A program made the translations under genes and the position numbers. A stretch of 64,000 nt of DNA. It comes from Trema orientale (taxonomy: Eukaryota; Streptophyta; Magnoliopsida; Rosales; Cannabaceae). The DNA lies in contig JXTC01000327.1 of assembly GCA_002914845.1 (NCBI GenBank), positions 193,137-257,136 of the forward strand. Reading direction: 5' to 3'. Below, in pieces: positions 51,051-61,421 of this stretch. Under the pieces are notes generated by a model, which ran no database searches, was not told the DNA's origin, and was given only the letters and a program-made list of their open reading frames with translations. Positions within the stretch are counted from its first letter, which is position 1; each line of letters begins with the position of its first letter.

Positions 51051-53105
51051 TAAGAAGAAAAGAATCAATGTTAATAATTATTAAAACTGCTTCCATCCAA
51101 TTGCCTTTTAAAAAACAAAAAAGAAAGAAAAAAAAAATTATGTATGGGACAAACATAAATCTAGGAGAAAAGAATAAGAATATTATTCCCTAACACTTAG
51201 GGAATGATTCCTCTTTCATTTATTACTACTGAAAATTAAAGTATCAGTTACTCCTAACATTTCCTTTTATTATAATTGCTTAAAAACAAATGAGAATTTT
51301 AAAAGAGTGATAAGTAAATTAATACATTCTAATTCTCTTTTCCTCAATTAAGTAAAGATATGAGTGGCGTTTTTTTTGGGGACTTGATTCCATTATTCAT
51401 ATAAGGTATTTGGCACAAATCGCCCTTGAATATCCAACTTGAGATAGTTTAGTCCTCAAAGTTCTAATTTCGCCAATTGAGCCCCCTGAAAGAACCAAAA
51501 TATTCAAATTGCAACATACTATTAAATTTTTGATGAAAAACACACCAAAGAAACATGTCGTATCATTTGTAAATTTACAAAATAATTTAGAAAGTTAAAG
51601 CATAAAAACAAAAAAATCACAAAAATATTCTTTTAAATTTGCAATTTCAAGAACCTTAAAAAGTACAAATATAATATATCTTTTCTTCCCACTAAATTCT
51701 TTTATTGAGTTTATATTCTCCCAAAACCTTTCAAATGCTACCACATGCTCATCACATGAATTTTCCGTGAAAAATTTAACATCATGGTCAAAATAAACGA
51801 TATCGGCGGGCAAACAGAGGTGGGACCAGATCAGATCGATGGCAATGATGATATACTACAAGTGGCGGTGATGACAGAAGCAATAGTGAGATTTGTTGGA
51901 GAATAATGTATTTATTTAATTTGTTAGGAAATGCAATATCCAAAAAATTTACGATTAACATTAGTTAGTTTTGATAACATTTATGAATGAGTCTTACGAA
52001 GTCTTAATCCTCAGTGTAAATATGCCTTTATTATGCCTTATTTTTAAAGGAATTTTATTGTCAATTTCAAAAGCATATGGTGGCAATTTTATGCAATAAC
52101 CGATTTCAATGGTCGTTAATTTTGAAAATTATTCGTTGTAATTCATCTACGCTAAATATTTAACGGAAAATATATACAAATAATTCAACAGAAAGAAAGC
52201 AATTTTAAAAAGTGAATAACTAAGCGAGAAATTCGAATTTATTAAGAATAGATTTTCTCAAATACCAACAAAGCAATTAACCATTCGAAAAAATAAATTC
52301 AAATGTAAGCAGTTATTACCATGTTTAGGTGTATACGTACGTTCAAGTCAATATGGATGTTATTTATCGAAAGATTAAGATATTTTTATTATTCTTTCCG
52401 ATAATCCATCACGTTAGTACATCCTCTTTTTCTCAAGAGTGATCCTCTTTTTATCAAGAGCTAAAAAGAGAACAATGTTATAGGGCATCAGTGTACCCAG
52501 CACTACAACGACAGCACTACAACGACAGCACTACAATGACATGTTTGTCTAATACTGGATAATTTAATTAATAAACTGAGTCCCACGTGAGTACCACTTG
52601 AATTATAATTATGATCAGTCAGTAACAGACCGATACATACATCATTATAATGCTAAGCACTATTGGTGCCCATACCATTATTCTTTTCTTAATCATATCC
52701 AATACCCATGCACGTAAATTGAACACCCCAATGATTATATAACCACATTTGATTAAACCAAGTCGAATGGCTTAACCACTATGCCTCACTCACGAAGTGA
52801 TGAATAACATGTAATTAGGTTACAGTTCGAAGAAATCTTCAAGATCAACCATCAGTTTCCCACATTTTCAGTTTTTCATCCAGCTTCATCTTTCTAACAA
52901 ATTTAACAGAAGTAACATTTGAAACACAAACGACATGCAAACTTAAAATAAGTAGCAACACGTTGTCGTTTTATTCGTACTTTGGGTTTAGAAGAAGATT
53001 TTATGTAACAGAGGAGAAAGTAAAATTCAAACCATTATTTGACATAATTACACAAAGTCAACAAACTCCATATACATATATATATAGTTATACACACATC
53101 ATAAT
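51051..53105. other. AT-rich intergenic DNA
   Basis: Contains a 14-bp tandem triplet at 52501-52542 (CACTACAACGACAG, third copy slightly changed). I see no gene. The F-box gene's 3' end and terminator should lie in the last 200 bp. Confidence 0.45.
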
Positions 53106-53909
53106 TCAGAGAGGTACAATAAAATGTTGCAAGTACCTAAGACCATCCTCAACGGTCACATACCTCCAGTTGACCACACTCATAATCCCCACGCTCACCT
53201 TCTCGACACTCTCTCTCCCGAACCCCACCTTCAAATCCGCCACGATCCCACTCCCGGCGCCGGAGCAACACTCCGCCGCCGGCAGCTCAGCCGAGAACCA
53301 CCCTTCCGCGCCGGCCGAAAAGCGCAACTTCCCCTCGCAATCCATCATCGTAAAAACCCTACTCCAACCCTTCAGCGCCACGTTCCACGTCACCTTCACT
53401 TCCTCCACCACCTCCGCCGCCGCAGCCACCGTTGACTTTTCGCCGTTGACCTCCACGTCGAACTTGAACACCCCTGTGGGGTCCACCCCGGCCCCGAGGT
53501 CCCGGACCGGCTTCGACACGGCGGTAGCGATGTCGACGAGGGAGGAGGAGTTCGTCTTCTTTGCGGAGACGGTGACGGCGAAGACGAGTTCGTCGAGCGA
53601 GAGACGCGGCTTTGACGGCGGTTGACGGCGGCGGAGGGCTGCGGCGTGCGCGACGGCGTAGAGGCGGCAGTAGGGGACGGCGGTTAAGTCACGGAGGTTT
53701 GAGAGAGAAGGGTAGTGGGCCCGGGAAATGGGCTCCCAGAGGTGGTCGGAGGACATGGAGACCGACCAGGATTTGCAGACGCAGGAAGCCATGGCTAGGG
53801 TTTTGGGCTCGAGGTATTGGGAGACTAGAACAAGGACCTCCCATGGCGGTGGAGGAGGAGGACTCTGCTGCTCCTCTGTCTGATCACTTTGACTCAAAGT
53901 CTTGGCCAT
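53106..53909 (-). CDS. Single-exon F-box protein, 267 aa
   Basis: An intronless frame from ATG at 53909 to stop at 53106. A Gln/Pro-rich start (EEQQSPPPPPP) leads into an F-box at about residues 21-62 (WEVLVLVSQYLEPKTLAMAS, then CVCKSWS, then SDHLWEPIS). This is the SKP1-binding module of SCF ubiquitin ligases. The rest has no kelch, LRR or FBA signature. It ends in a conserved-looking domain with FKFDVEVNGEK, KVTWNVALKGWSRVFTMMDC and VEDGLRYLQHFIVPL, which probably binds substrate. It resembles a small class of plant F-box proteins with this C-terminus; the exact orthologue is uncertain. The gene is strongly GC-biased, so long frames on the other strand are shadows. No defects seen. Confidence 0.92.
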   Translation of the reverse strand: MAKTLSQSDQTEEQQSPPPPPPWEVLVLVSQYLEPKTLAMASCVCKSWSVSMSSDHLWEPISRAHYPSLSNLRDLTAVPYCRLYAVAHAAALRRRQPPSKPRLSLDELVFAVTVSAKKTNSSSLVDIATAVSKPVRDLGAGVDPTGVFKFDVEVNGEKSTVAAAAEVVEEVKVTWNVALKGWSRVFTMMDCEGKLRFSAGAEGWFSAELPAAECCSGAGSGIVADLKVGFGRESVEKVSVGIMSVVNWRYVTVEDGLRYLQHFIVPL

Positions 53910-54001
53910 TTTTTGTTTGACAAAGAGCTTTTAGTCCGAGGGTTTTGGTGCGGTGCGGTTAAGTAGAGGTGGATTAGCGTGGGGTTCCTGCGAGAGACCG
54001 T

Positions 54002-54093
54002 GACACGTGTCAAGCGAGAAGCTTTTGCATGGATGAAAGTTGCCACGTAAGACTAGAGAGAGGCAGTGACTGAATAACACATGCCGGCACGTG
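54002..54093 (-). promoter_or_regulatory. ACGT-core (G-box/ABRE-like) cluster upstream of the F-box gene
   Basis: GACACGTGTC (54002-54011, a perfect 10-bp palindrome), CCACGTA (about 54043) and GGCACGTGGG (CACGTG at 54088-54093) lie 95-185 bp before the ATG. Such clusters bind bZIP and bHLH factors and are common in ABA- or light-responsive promoters. Regulation here is inferred. Confidence 0.6.
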
Positions 54094-56140
54094 GGATGTG
54101 GGAGGGACTGGATTCTCAAACTGCGACAAACAAAGAAATGGAGAATGGGTACTTAGTACTTGTAATAGTATGTATAAGACGAAACATGAATTCGTAGATT
54201 TACGAAACTGACAAAACGAGAAACTAGAGGCATACGACAATAAGATTCTAAACAAGAAAAGAATTGAAATTAAGCAATAAGCGAGGCACCCAACGACGCT
54301 ATAACTAAAAACGACAATACATTAGGAAATCGGCAATTAAAAAAAAAAGTACATACAAGTTACAGCGAGAAAAAAGAACAGACGGCAACAAATGAGGCTA
54401 ACGACAAAAAATAGTGAACAAAGGTGCAAATGAAAGAGTCATCAAGGGAGAACTAGTGGGGAAAATGCTTACTTTAAAAGACAACTTAGGTTTTTCTCCA
54501 CNAAAAAAAAAAAGAAAAAAATGAATAGCTAGACAACCTATTGACAAACAACAATAAACAGGAAACGACATTGAAGATCATTAAATCTTGAACCTTCAGA
54601 CAACCAAAACGATGACTAAAAAAGACAATAAATTGCATACGACGATAACATTAAATCGATCTTAAACGACTAAACTGGCAAATTGACAAGAAAGAAAGAT
54701 TAAATTCAAATGACAATAATTTGAAAGGAGACGCTAGTATTTGATGTATCTCACACATCACAGTCATTTATTTGAGGTTATTATTAAGGCAAGCCTCGTA
54801 GCGAGCCGAGAGTCAAGTACGTCTCACCTGAATTGTTAGCTAGCCATAGAGTTGGCTATTTCTTTTAGCTTCGGGTCGGTCGATCGACCTTGGCTGGGAG
54901 TACCGTTTTCATTCGGAGTCTTCGAACGCTCGTGAAGCTCAGCAATTGATCATGATCTATCTTGGCTGATCTACAATGGAATTGATCAAGTATTTAAAGG
55001 AATAAAATCAAAACAAAACTAAAAATTGTGACAAACGTTCATTTTCTCTTTTTAGCAAATATAGTTATGGGGTACGCGCAGGACAACAAAACTTCTAAGT
55101 GGCAAAACGTTTCTTTTCTCCTTTTTCTTTTGACCAAAAATAGTATAGTATCAAGCCTGTGAAAAATCTAAATTTAGAAGTACGTACATACAAGAATATC
55201 AAAACACAGCCTTTAAACGAAATATAATTTGTTGGATAAGACAAATGTAAATACCGATAAGAAAATTTAGATTCTAATAAAATGGGAGTTTCTTCTAACT
55301 AATTAGAATACTTATTCTCCACTTCTAAGACAATCAGATTAAATCATGCGCATTTTCAAACCGAACACTTGATAGAATATGTTTTTAATTGCTCAATGCT
55401 AAAAGCACCTGTGAAATATAGCAGTGAGAGAGAGGAAGATAGAAATTTTGTTGATCTGAATTTTTTTTTTCCATGTACTTCTAACATTTTGTTAAGGATT
55501 GACATTCTCTTAATAAAGGTAATTAAGAGAATTGTCATGTATTCGAAAATGGCAAGTTTACATCTCATCCTGATAAGGATAAGATAAGGACGATATAATA
55601 TCAAAAATCAAATACAATATTGTGATATCAATTGGAGTAAATACGTCCTCGTTGTGTTAAATAGGAAAGTTTTCTATTATGGACGACCAAAATTAGACTT
55701 AATGGATAAAGTCTAACTGTAGCGTCACCAAACCCAGTCAGACTTAGTAGATAAAATCCAACGGTACAGTCACAGAGTATTATTCCTTGCTGTGCCAAAA
55801 GCTATTAAAAATATTATTAATAGCATTTTGGGCTCGCTACAATATTATGTTTTTAATAGCATTTTTATTGGAAAATTTTATATTAGATATAAATTTACAG
55901 CATTTCTAAACTTTCAAAAGCATTTCTATAGTGATGTAAAAATAACAATGCATACTGGGCATATTTACTAATTCATGGTGGAGAGCAAAGGGATCATGAG
56001 GAAAGGAAAAATATTTTTCTTTTTGTTCGGGATCGGACCTTGTGTTCTAATGAATTAATATGACCTGTGATTAATTAAGGCAAAGCAGAGAATAGTTGGG
56101 ATTATAGTTAGATTATAAAAGGTGTACAGGTATAAGAGCT
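54094..56140. other. Intergenic DNA, partly AACGACA-rich
   Basis: 54200-54720 repeats AACGACAA/AAACGACA motifs and has an unresolved base at 54502. 54760-54990 is a GC-richer patch (CTTCGGGTCGGTCGATCGACC) of unknown origin. No gene recognised. Confidence 0.4.
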
Positions 56141-56402
56141 ATCACAACACTGTATACATGTCGAAGTCCTGATGGGCGGTCGACATAGAAAACGGCTCTT
56201 CCCACAGCGTCCTTGCTACGTTAACGGTTGCAAGGATAACGCACTTACAATATAATAATGATAATATAATAATAATAATGGCGTAATAATAACGTAAATA
56301 TTATCACAACGCTGACACTACGTATCGAAGTCCCGATAAGCGGTCGCAATAAAGAACGACACTTCCCACGGTGTCCTTGTACGTAGGTGGTTGCAGGGAT
56401 AA
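56141..56402. repeat. Two tandem units, period about 162 bp
   Basis: ATCACAACRCTG starts each unit (56141 and 56303). Shared blocks follow in order: TCGAAGTCCYGAT, GCGGTCG, CTTCCCAC, GTGTCCTTG and GGTTGCARGGATAAC. Between units are TAATAATAA-rich spacers. Function unknown; it borders the unusual 57-64 kb region. Confidence 0.75.
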
Positions 56403-57393
56403 CTAGTTTAGGGCTCGACAATAATATAATAATGCGATAATGATAAAAGAATCTAGTTGACGGAGGCAAATAAACCGACCATATTGTCAACTAGGGGTTA
56501 GATACAGAAATAAAAATGCAGAAAAATAAATAGTTAGAAACTGATGAAGGTGATACCGTCCATGTGCCAGTTAATTAGGGGGGGTTAGAATTACTAGGCG
56601 GTAAGTCCAGCCATATTATCAGAGATAATAGCAAATAACTGAAATAATGATAACAGAAATAACAATAAACAGAAATAAGTGAGGGATAGTGAGAGAACAC
56701 AAAATCCCAAACTTGTGCCGCAAGTCGAGCACGGAGTTCGAGGAGAGTAGCTCGGGACCCACAAATCACTGAAGTGCAAGGGTTAGAAACTGCATGCAAG
56801 GAAACTTGTAAAACAAGTTAATAGAAAATAGCAATGTAAAAACAACAGGATAGTAAAAAATGGTATAAAGGTAAATGATTGGCAAAAAAGTGAAATAAAA
56901 CTGGTTATTGGGCCTAGAACATGTAAATAAGCTAGTATGGGCTAAAGAAATAGATATGCAAAAATAGCTAAGCCTATATAAAATATTAGAAAAATATCAA
57001 TACTAAGGTGACTCGTTGATCAATATTCACACATGTATGGACATGCAAAGATGGGCACATGTACATGCATATGTCTATATAAAACTAGGATAATAAGATG
57101 TGTATATAATAGTATGTGCACGTGTGAGTGTGAAAACTTAATGATCAAGTTATATAAAAATGCATGCAAACAATAGTAAGATAAAGCTAATGGTGATAAT
57201 AACAAAGAAATAGAAAGGAAGAAGGATGGGGACTTAGCTTCGGATTATCAAACAAACCGAGATGGTGATTAAGATATTGATATTGGGCTTCATATTGAAG
57301 AGAAAATGATGATGCTTGAGGCTATTTTGGGACACGGGTTGAAGAAAAATGGGAAGATTGGTGGTGGTGATGGTAATTAGGCCACAGCTTGGA

Positions 57394-58372
57394 CAAAGAA
57401 CAAAGAATGATGAAGTGGTGATGTTGGTGGTTTAATAAAAGGAATATATGGAGTGTGGGAGGTGGTGAGAGCCACGGATAAACACAAGGGAGGAGATGAA
57501 AATCAAAGAGAGGGATGAAGAGAGAGAGAGAGCACGGCTAAAGAAGATGAAAGAAAGAGAGGTATTGTATTATTGATAGTGTAAGCTCAGTAGTTTACAA
57601 ATGAGAGCATTGCCTCTATATTTATAGGCAAGGAATGCCTTGTACAACAAGGGGACTTCTACTACAAGGGATTGAGGTGTCAAGCATCTATTAGTTATCT
57701 TTATCTTAGTGGACAATGGGGGGCTAGTTGTCAAGCTCATCAAGCTTGCTTAATGTAGAAGACCTTAGGCAACAAGTACTTGTAGCTACAAGTTAGAGAC
57801 TTCTAGGNNNNNNNNNNNNNNNNNNNNNNNNNNNNNNNNNNNNNNNNNNNNNNNNNNNNNNNNNNNNNNNNNNNNNNNNNNNNNNNNNNNNNNNNNNNNN
57901 NNNNNNNNNNNNNNNNNNNNNNNNNNNNNNNNNNNNNNNNNNNNNNNNNNNNNNNNNNCAAAGAACAAAGAATGATGAAGTGGTGATGTTGGTGGTTTAA
58001 TAAAAGGAATATATGGAGTGTGGGAGGTGGTGAGAGCCACGGATAAACACAAGGGAGGAGATGAAAATCAAAGAGAGGGATGAAGAGAGAGAGAGAGCAC
58101 GGCTAAAGAAGATGAAAGAAAGAGAGGTATTGTATTATTGATAGTGTAAGCTCAGTAGTTTACAAATGAGAGCATTGCCTCTATATTTATAGGCAAGGAA
58201 TGCCTTGTACAACAAGGGGACTTCTACTACAAGGGATTGAGGTGTCAAGCATCTATTAGTTATCTTTATCTTAGTGGACAATGGGGGGCTAGTTGTCAAG
58301 CTCATCAAGCTTGCTTAATGTAGAAGACCTTAGGCAACAAGTACTTGTAGCTACAAGTTAGAGACTTCTAGG
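57394..58372. other. Exact 414-bp duplication across a 151-base gap
   Basis: 57394-57807 and 57959-58372 are base-for-base identical as far as I can compare. Only the N run 57808-57958 separates them. This is the usual mark of two contig ends that overlap but were scaffolded with a gap, so the true sequence probably has one copy. Confidence 0.85.
57616..57627 (-). promoter_or_regulatory. Minus-strand TATA promoter
   Basis: CTATAAATATAG on the minus strand (also at 58181-58192 in the duplicate), followed downstream by a long CT-rich leader-like stretch (CTCTCTCTCTCTCTTCATCC). This is the look of a plant or LTR promoter firing leftward. No protein could be read downstream. Confidence 0.5.
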
Positions 58373-58564
58373 GTCTTCTAGAATTGTGTAGCATTAGTGG
58401 ATAGCTTGTGCATAAGCTACACGTAGCTTGCATGTGCTCCAAACAGCATGCAGCTTAGCTTCAGCTAGAGGAACTCTCAAAACGGCAAGTAGTTTGGCAA
58501 CAAGTGACATGTAGTTGGTCTTCAACGACTCGTAGCTTAAGCAAGCGTGAAAGGGGGCCCAAAC

Positions 58565-58593
58565 GACATGTAGTTTTAGCCAAACTACATGTC
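58565..58593. repeat. 12-bp perfect inverted repeat
   Basis: GACATGTAGTTT and AAACTACATGTC separated by TAGCC. It sits among many partial copies of ACATGTAG, GTAGCTT and CTACAAGT at 58360-58640, like subterminal repeats of a DNA transposon. Confidence 0.8.
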
Positions 58594-58785
58594 ATTTTCT
58601 TGAGTTTGTGTCGATTTTCCCATGACACGTGTAGCTTCACTAAGCTTGCTTGAGTTTTGTTGATCCCATGCTTAATTGTTATTAATTCTCATTTTAGAAT
58701 TAATCCTAAAAATTGGGAAAACTCCAAAACATTAAGTCCCCTGAGCTACGGTAGATGTGATCATTTGCCGGAGCTCATCAAGCAT

Positions 58786-58794
58786 TATAAATAG
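58786..58794 (+). promoter_or_regulatory. Plus-strand TATA box
   Basis: TATAAATAG, 89 bp before the ATG at 58875. An earlier in-frame ATG at 58821 would lie at or just after the expected transcription start, so 58875 is the likelier start. Confidence 0.6.
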
Positions 58795-58874
58795 AGGGTC
58801 TCGCATATGTCTCACAAGCCATGTCTTCCTCTCGGTTATACATCGATCATATCTATCTTTTTCCAATTCCCGTC

Positions 58875-59444
58875 ATGGCTCCTAGCTCGAACTCAGGCTC
58901 GTCGGGCATATCCTCGAGGGGTTCGTCTTCTTCTCAGCCACATCCTTTGAGTAGTTCGTTGGACATAATACTGAGCTCGCCATCGTCTCCTCCGCCTACA
59001 TTGGTATCTCCTTGAGTAAACCAAGCAAGCATGGATAATCTCCAGGCTCAGGTCAATGCCTTGAGTGAACAGCTAACTGAGATGCAATTGCAGTCCCGAG
59101 CCGAATTGCACTACTACGTTCAGAGAATCCAAGAGCTTGAAATGCATGCTACTCATGCTTTTGAGCATGTTTCGGAGATTCAGTCCTACGTAGAGCAGAA
59201 GATTGCCAATCTAGAGGAAAACCTAAGGATGGCAGAGACGAACTTGATGGAGGCATATAAGGAGATCGACCGTTGGCGGGAGTTATACTGGGATCTTCGA
59301 AGCTGAGTGATTCTGGTGCCGGTACTAGCATCCCATGTGGAGCCATAGCCTCCGTACTATGGTGCTCAATCTTCTATGAGCCGACGAGGGCCTCGGAGAT
59401 ATTCGAATCGTCAGCACCACGGACCTCGAAGCTTCTTTCATTAA
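58875..59444 (+). pseudogene. Ser/Pro-rich coiled-coil protein frame broken by three stops (unknown family)
   Basis: One continuous frame runs from ATG 58875 to TAA 59442-59444 (190 codons), interrupted by TGA 59013, TGA 59304 and TAG 59346. Domains: about 45 Ser/Pro/Gly-rich residues (SSNSGSSGISSRGSSSSQPH). Then a coiled coil of about 90 residues with heptad leucines, starting MDNLQAQVNALSEQLTEMQL and ending EIDRWRELYWDL. Then an Arg/His-rich tail (MSRRGPRRYSNRQHHGPRSF). All three stops can arise from one C-to-T change, so I read this as a decayed gene rather than three ORFs. I do not recognise the family. A small accessory protein of an LTR or pararetrovirus-like element is possible on architecture only. 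Confidence 0.55.
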
Positions 59445-60872
59445 GCTAGGTCTTCTTGTATACTAATGAGGAGTGTATTCTGCAAAATAAAATACCTCCA
59501 CGAGCCTTGTATGCTCAATGTGATATAAATAAAGAAAAGCTTGCTTTCGCACATATACATATTAAAAGTTTCACATGTGCATATACGATGACTATATTTT
59601 GAAAAAGCAAGCCAAAAATATATATAAGCACATCTCAGCCTTTAACATGAAAAATGCAACAACAATTATTTTGGAGAAAAGCAAGTGTATGATTTTGTTG
59701 TCCACGAGAGAAGTGTTAAGTTCAAATAGCTTAACTAAGGGACATGCATGAGGATTGCTTATAAATGATATAAGGTACATAAACAAGGGTGGTACTGATC
59801 ACTTTGAAGCATGTAATTTGTTGTCAATAAAAATATTAGACTTTAATCCTAGTATAAGACAACAAAATAACAATATAACTAGCATGCTAGGATGGTTTCA
59901 AATTTAATTTAGCAATGATACCTACTAAATTAATGATCATAAAGTGCATGCATGAAGCAAAAATCTAACTTGATAAAATTGATTTTTGCTAATAAAAAGA
60001 TCCATGCAAAGATGTAATATGCATGCATGGGAGGGACACGTCCAAGAGGATACTACACAAAAATTCTAATGTAGTTTTTCCTTGGTTTGTCCGAAAATAA
60101 AAGTGTCCAAAGAATAAAACCATTTTAGGTGGTATTGGTACACGAGCATACTCAAGTGTTGTGCTAATGTTTCAAGACAAGTCACATAGAAACAAAAGCA
60201 AGTGGCATCAACCTAGCTTGGTATAGCTTAGGTGTTAGTCGAGAATACAAGTGAGGAGAGTGAATGTGACAAGGCATGCAAGTGGTGAGGTATTTGCACA
60301 AAAGCTATACACCTATCCTTATTAAGTAGCTTGGGCGGCTACAAGGAGAAGAAAAAGACAAAGCTAAAAAAGAAGAGAAGAGCATGGAGGAATAGTAGCC
60401 ATTTCGGCTACTTTATAGTGTAGGAACCCGAGAGTCACATGCACACACATATATATATAGTAAAGATAAGTATTATGATAATGCAAGTGGACAAAAGGGA
60501 ATGCAAAGGAAAAGATTGCAAGACAAGTGGCGGCACCCTAGGTTTCCAAGTGACTATTGTGTGGTCATTTCAAATGGAAGGATAGCAATGAATGCCATAC
60601 CATTTTCGGCTTTATGTGTAGGTGTGATCGGATTCCCTTCTTGGAACCAAGTGTTCATTTGAAAATTCAAGTGAATGAGAGAGAGAGAGGCGGAGAGGCC
60701 GAGGGTTTCCTTTAGTGAGTTTGCATGGCTATTTAAGCCATACATGAGACTTGAATTTGTCCCTAACTTCTTAACCCGAGGGAGAGAATGAGAGGAAAAG
60801 GGGAAGTTGGTAGAGAGAAAACACTTCAGAAATAAAGAGAAAAGGAGAGAGAGAGAGAGAGAAAGAGCAAAC
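59445..60872. other. Spacer of unknown nature
   Basis: AT-rich, no protein-coding signal. A GA-rich leader-like stretch precedes the ORF at 60873. GCTATTTAAGC at 60728-60738 could act as a TATA box. Confidence 0.35.
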
Positions 60873-61178
60873 ATGGAAAAGGACTTGAAACAAAATCAAG
60901 TGTTTTCCATAAGAGTTAAAATGAAGAAGAGAGCTCCAAGGGTATTGTCCTTGGGCTTGACTCGGGCAAGTTACATGGAGACACTGTGGGGTACTACCAC
61001 AGATTGGAGGGGTAAGGATACAGTACGAGGCTCCATTGAAGGGTTAGGAGACATAGTACGGTTCAAGGAATGTAATAAATCTCTGAACGAAGTTTGGAAA
61101 CTCTTAGATATTTCTCCCGACATTGTAGTTGATACATCTAAAAGGAGGGTTCTTTTAGAATCTCTGTCTAAAGATTAG
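60873..61178 (+). CDS. Hypothetical protein, 101 aa, no recognised family
   Basis: ATG at 60873, stop TAG 61176-61178. The start is basic (MKKRAPRVLS). The middle reads SYMETLWGTTTDWRGKDTVR, then GSIEGLGDIVRFKECNKSLN. The end reads EVWKLLDISPDIVVDTSKRR, then VLLESLSKD. Composition is protein-like and balanced, unlike the AT-driven frames nearby. An upstream in-frame ATG at 60807 would add a run of Arg/Glu coded by a GA microsatellite and is less likely. A purine-rich leader and a TATA-like box at about 60730 precede it. The stop codon lies inside a 13-bp stem-loop. Could be a gene of the surrounding element, or chance. Confidence 0.35.
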   Translation: MEKDLKQNQVFSIRVKMKKRAPRVLSLGLTRASYMETLWGTTTDWRGKDTVRGSIEGLGDIVRFKECNKSLNEVWKLLDISPDIVVDTSKRRVLLESLSKD

Positions 61179-61421
61179 ACAGAGATTATAAGATTCTCTC
61201 TTCCTTTGGCAAACCGAACACTTTTCCTTTTGTCTATTGATTACCGACAAAGGCAAAGTCTCCAGCGAGAGGGAAGAGGGAGATTAGCGAGTCATGGCCA
61301 ATGAGCCATGACCTACTATGGAAAATTCTTGTTTTAGGTTGCGAAGCCTAAAACAAGATAGACATGGTAGTTGGACTTCCGTGTCCATTAGGAATTTTTG
61401 GAATAGAGGAGTGTAATCCTC
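61159..61421 (+). other. Cluster of six stem-loops (candidate structured RNA)
   Basis: 61159-61187 (13-bp stem, 3-nt loop, TCTCTGTCTAA arm). 61227-61253 (8 bp with one wobble, loop 11). 61291-61312 (GTCATGGC/GCCATGAC, loop 6). 61328-61357 (CTTGTTTTAGG/CCTAAAACAAG). 61372-61387 (TGGAC/GTCCA, loop 6). 61406-61421 (GAGGA/TCCTC, loop 6). All are perfect or nearly so and do not overlap. Confidence 0.55.

Noticed and set aside
52755-52795. Minus-strand TAGTGGTTAAGCC resembling an A box
   Set aside because: No B box at suitable distance; too short to call a SINE.
52963-53625. Long plus-strand frame (220 codons) over the F-box gene
   Set aside because: It is the antisense shadow of a GC-rich gene. 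The minus strand carries a clear F-box and a clean start and stop.
56169-56200. Hammerhead-like CTGATG...GAAAAC pattern, which would suggest a retrozyme
   Set aside because: The conserved core needs CTGATGA followed by a helix and GAAA. Here the core reads CTGATGG and the second repeat unit has CCGATAA, so the catalytic bases are not kept.
56575-56799. Minus-strand 74-codon frame with a fairly balanced composition
   Set aside because: No domain, no clear promoter-to-ATG arrangement, and a competing overlapping frame of similar length.
57786-58052. Frame spanning the N run
   Set aside because: Most of it is unresolved sequence and it lies in the duplicated gap flank.
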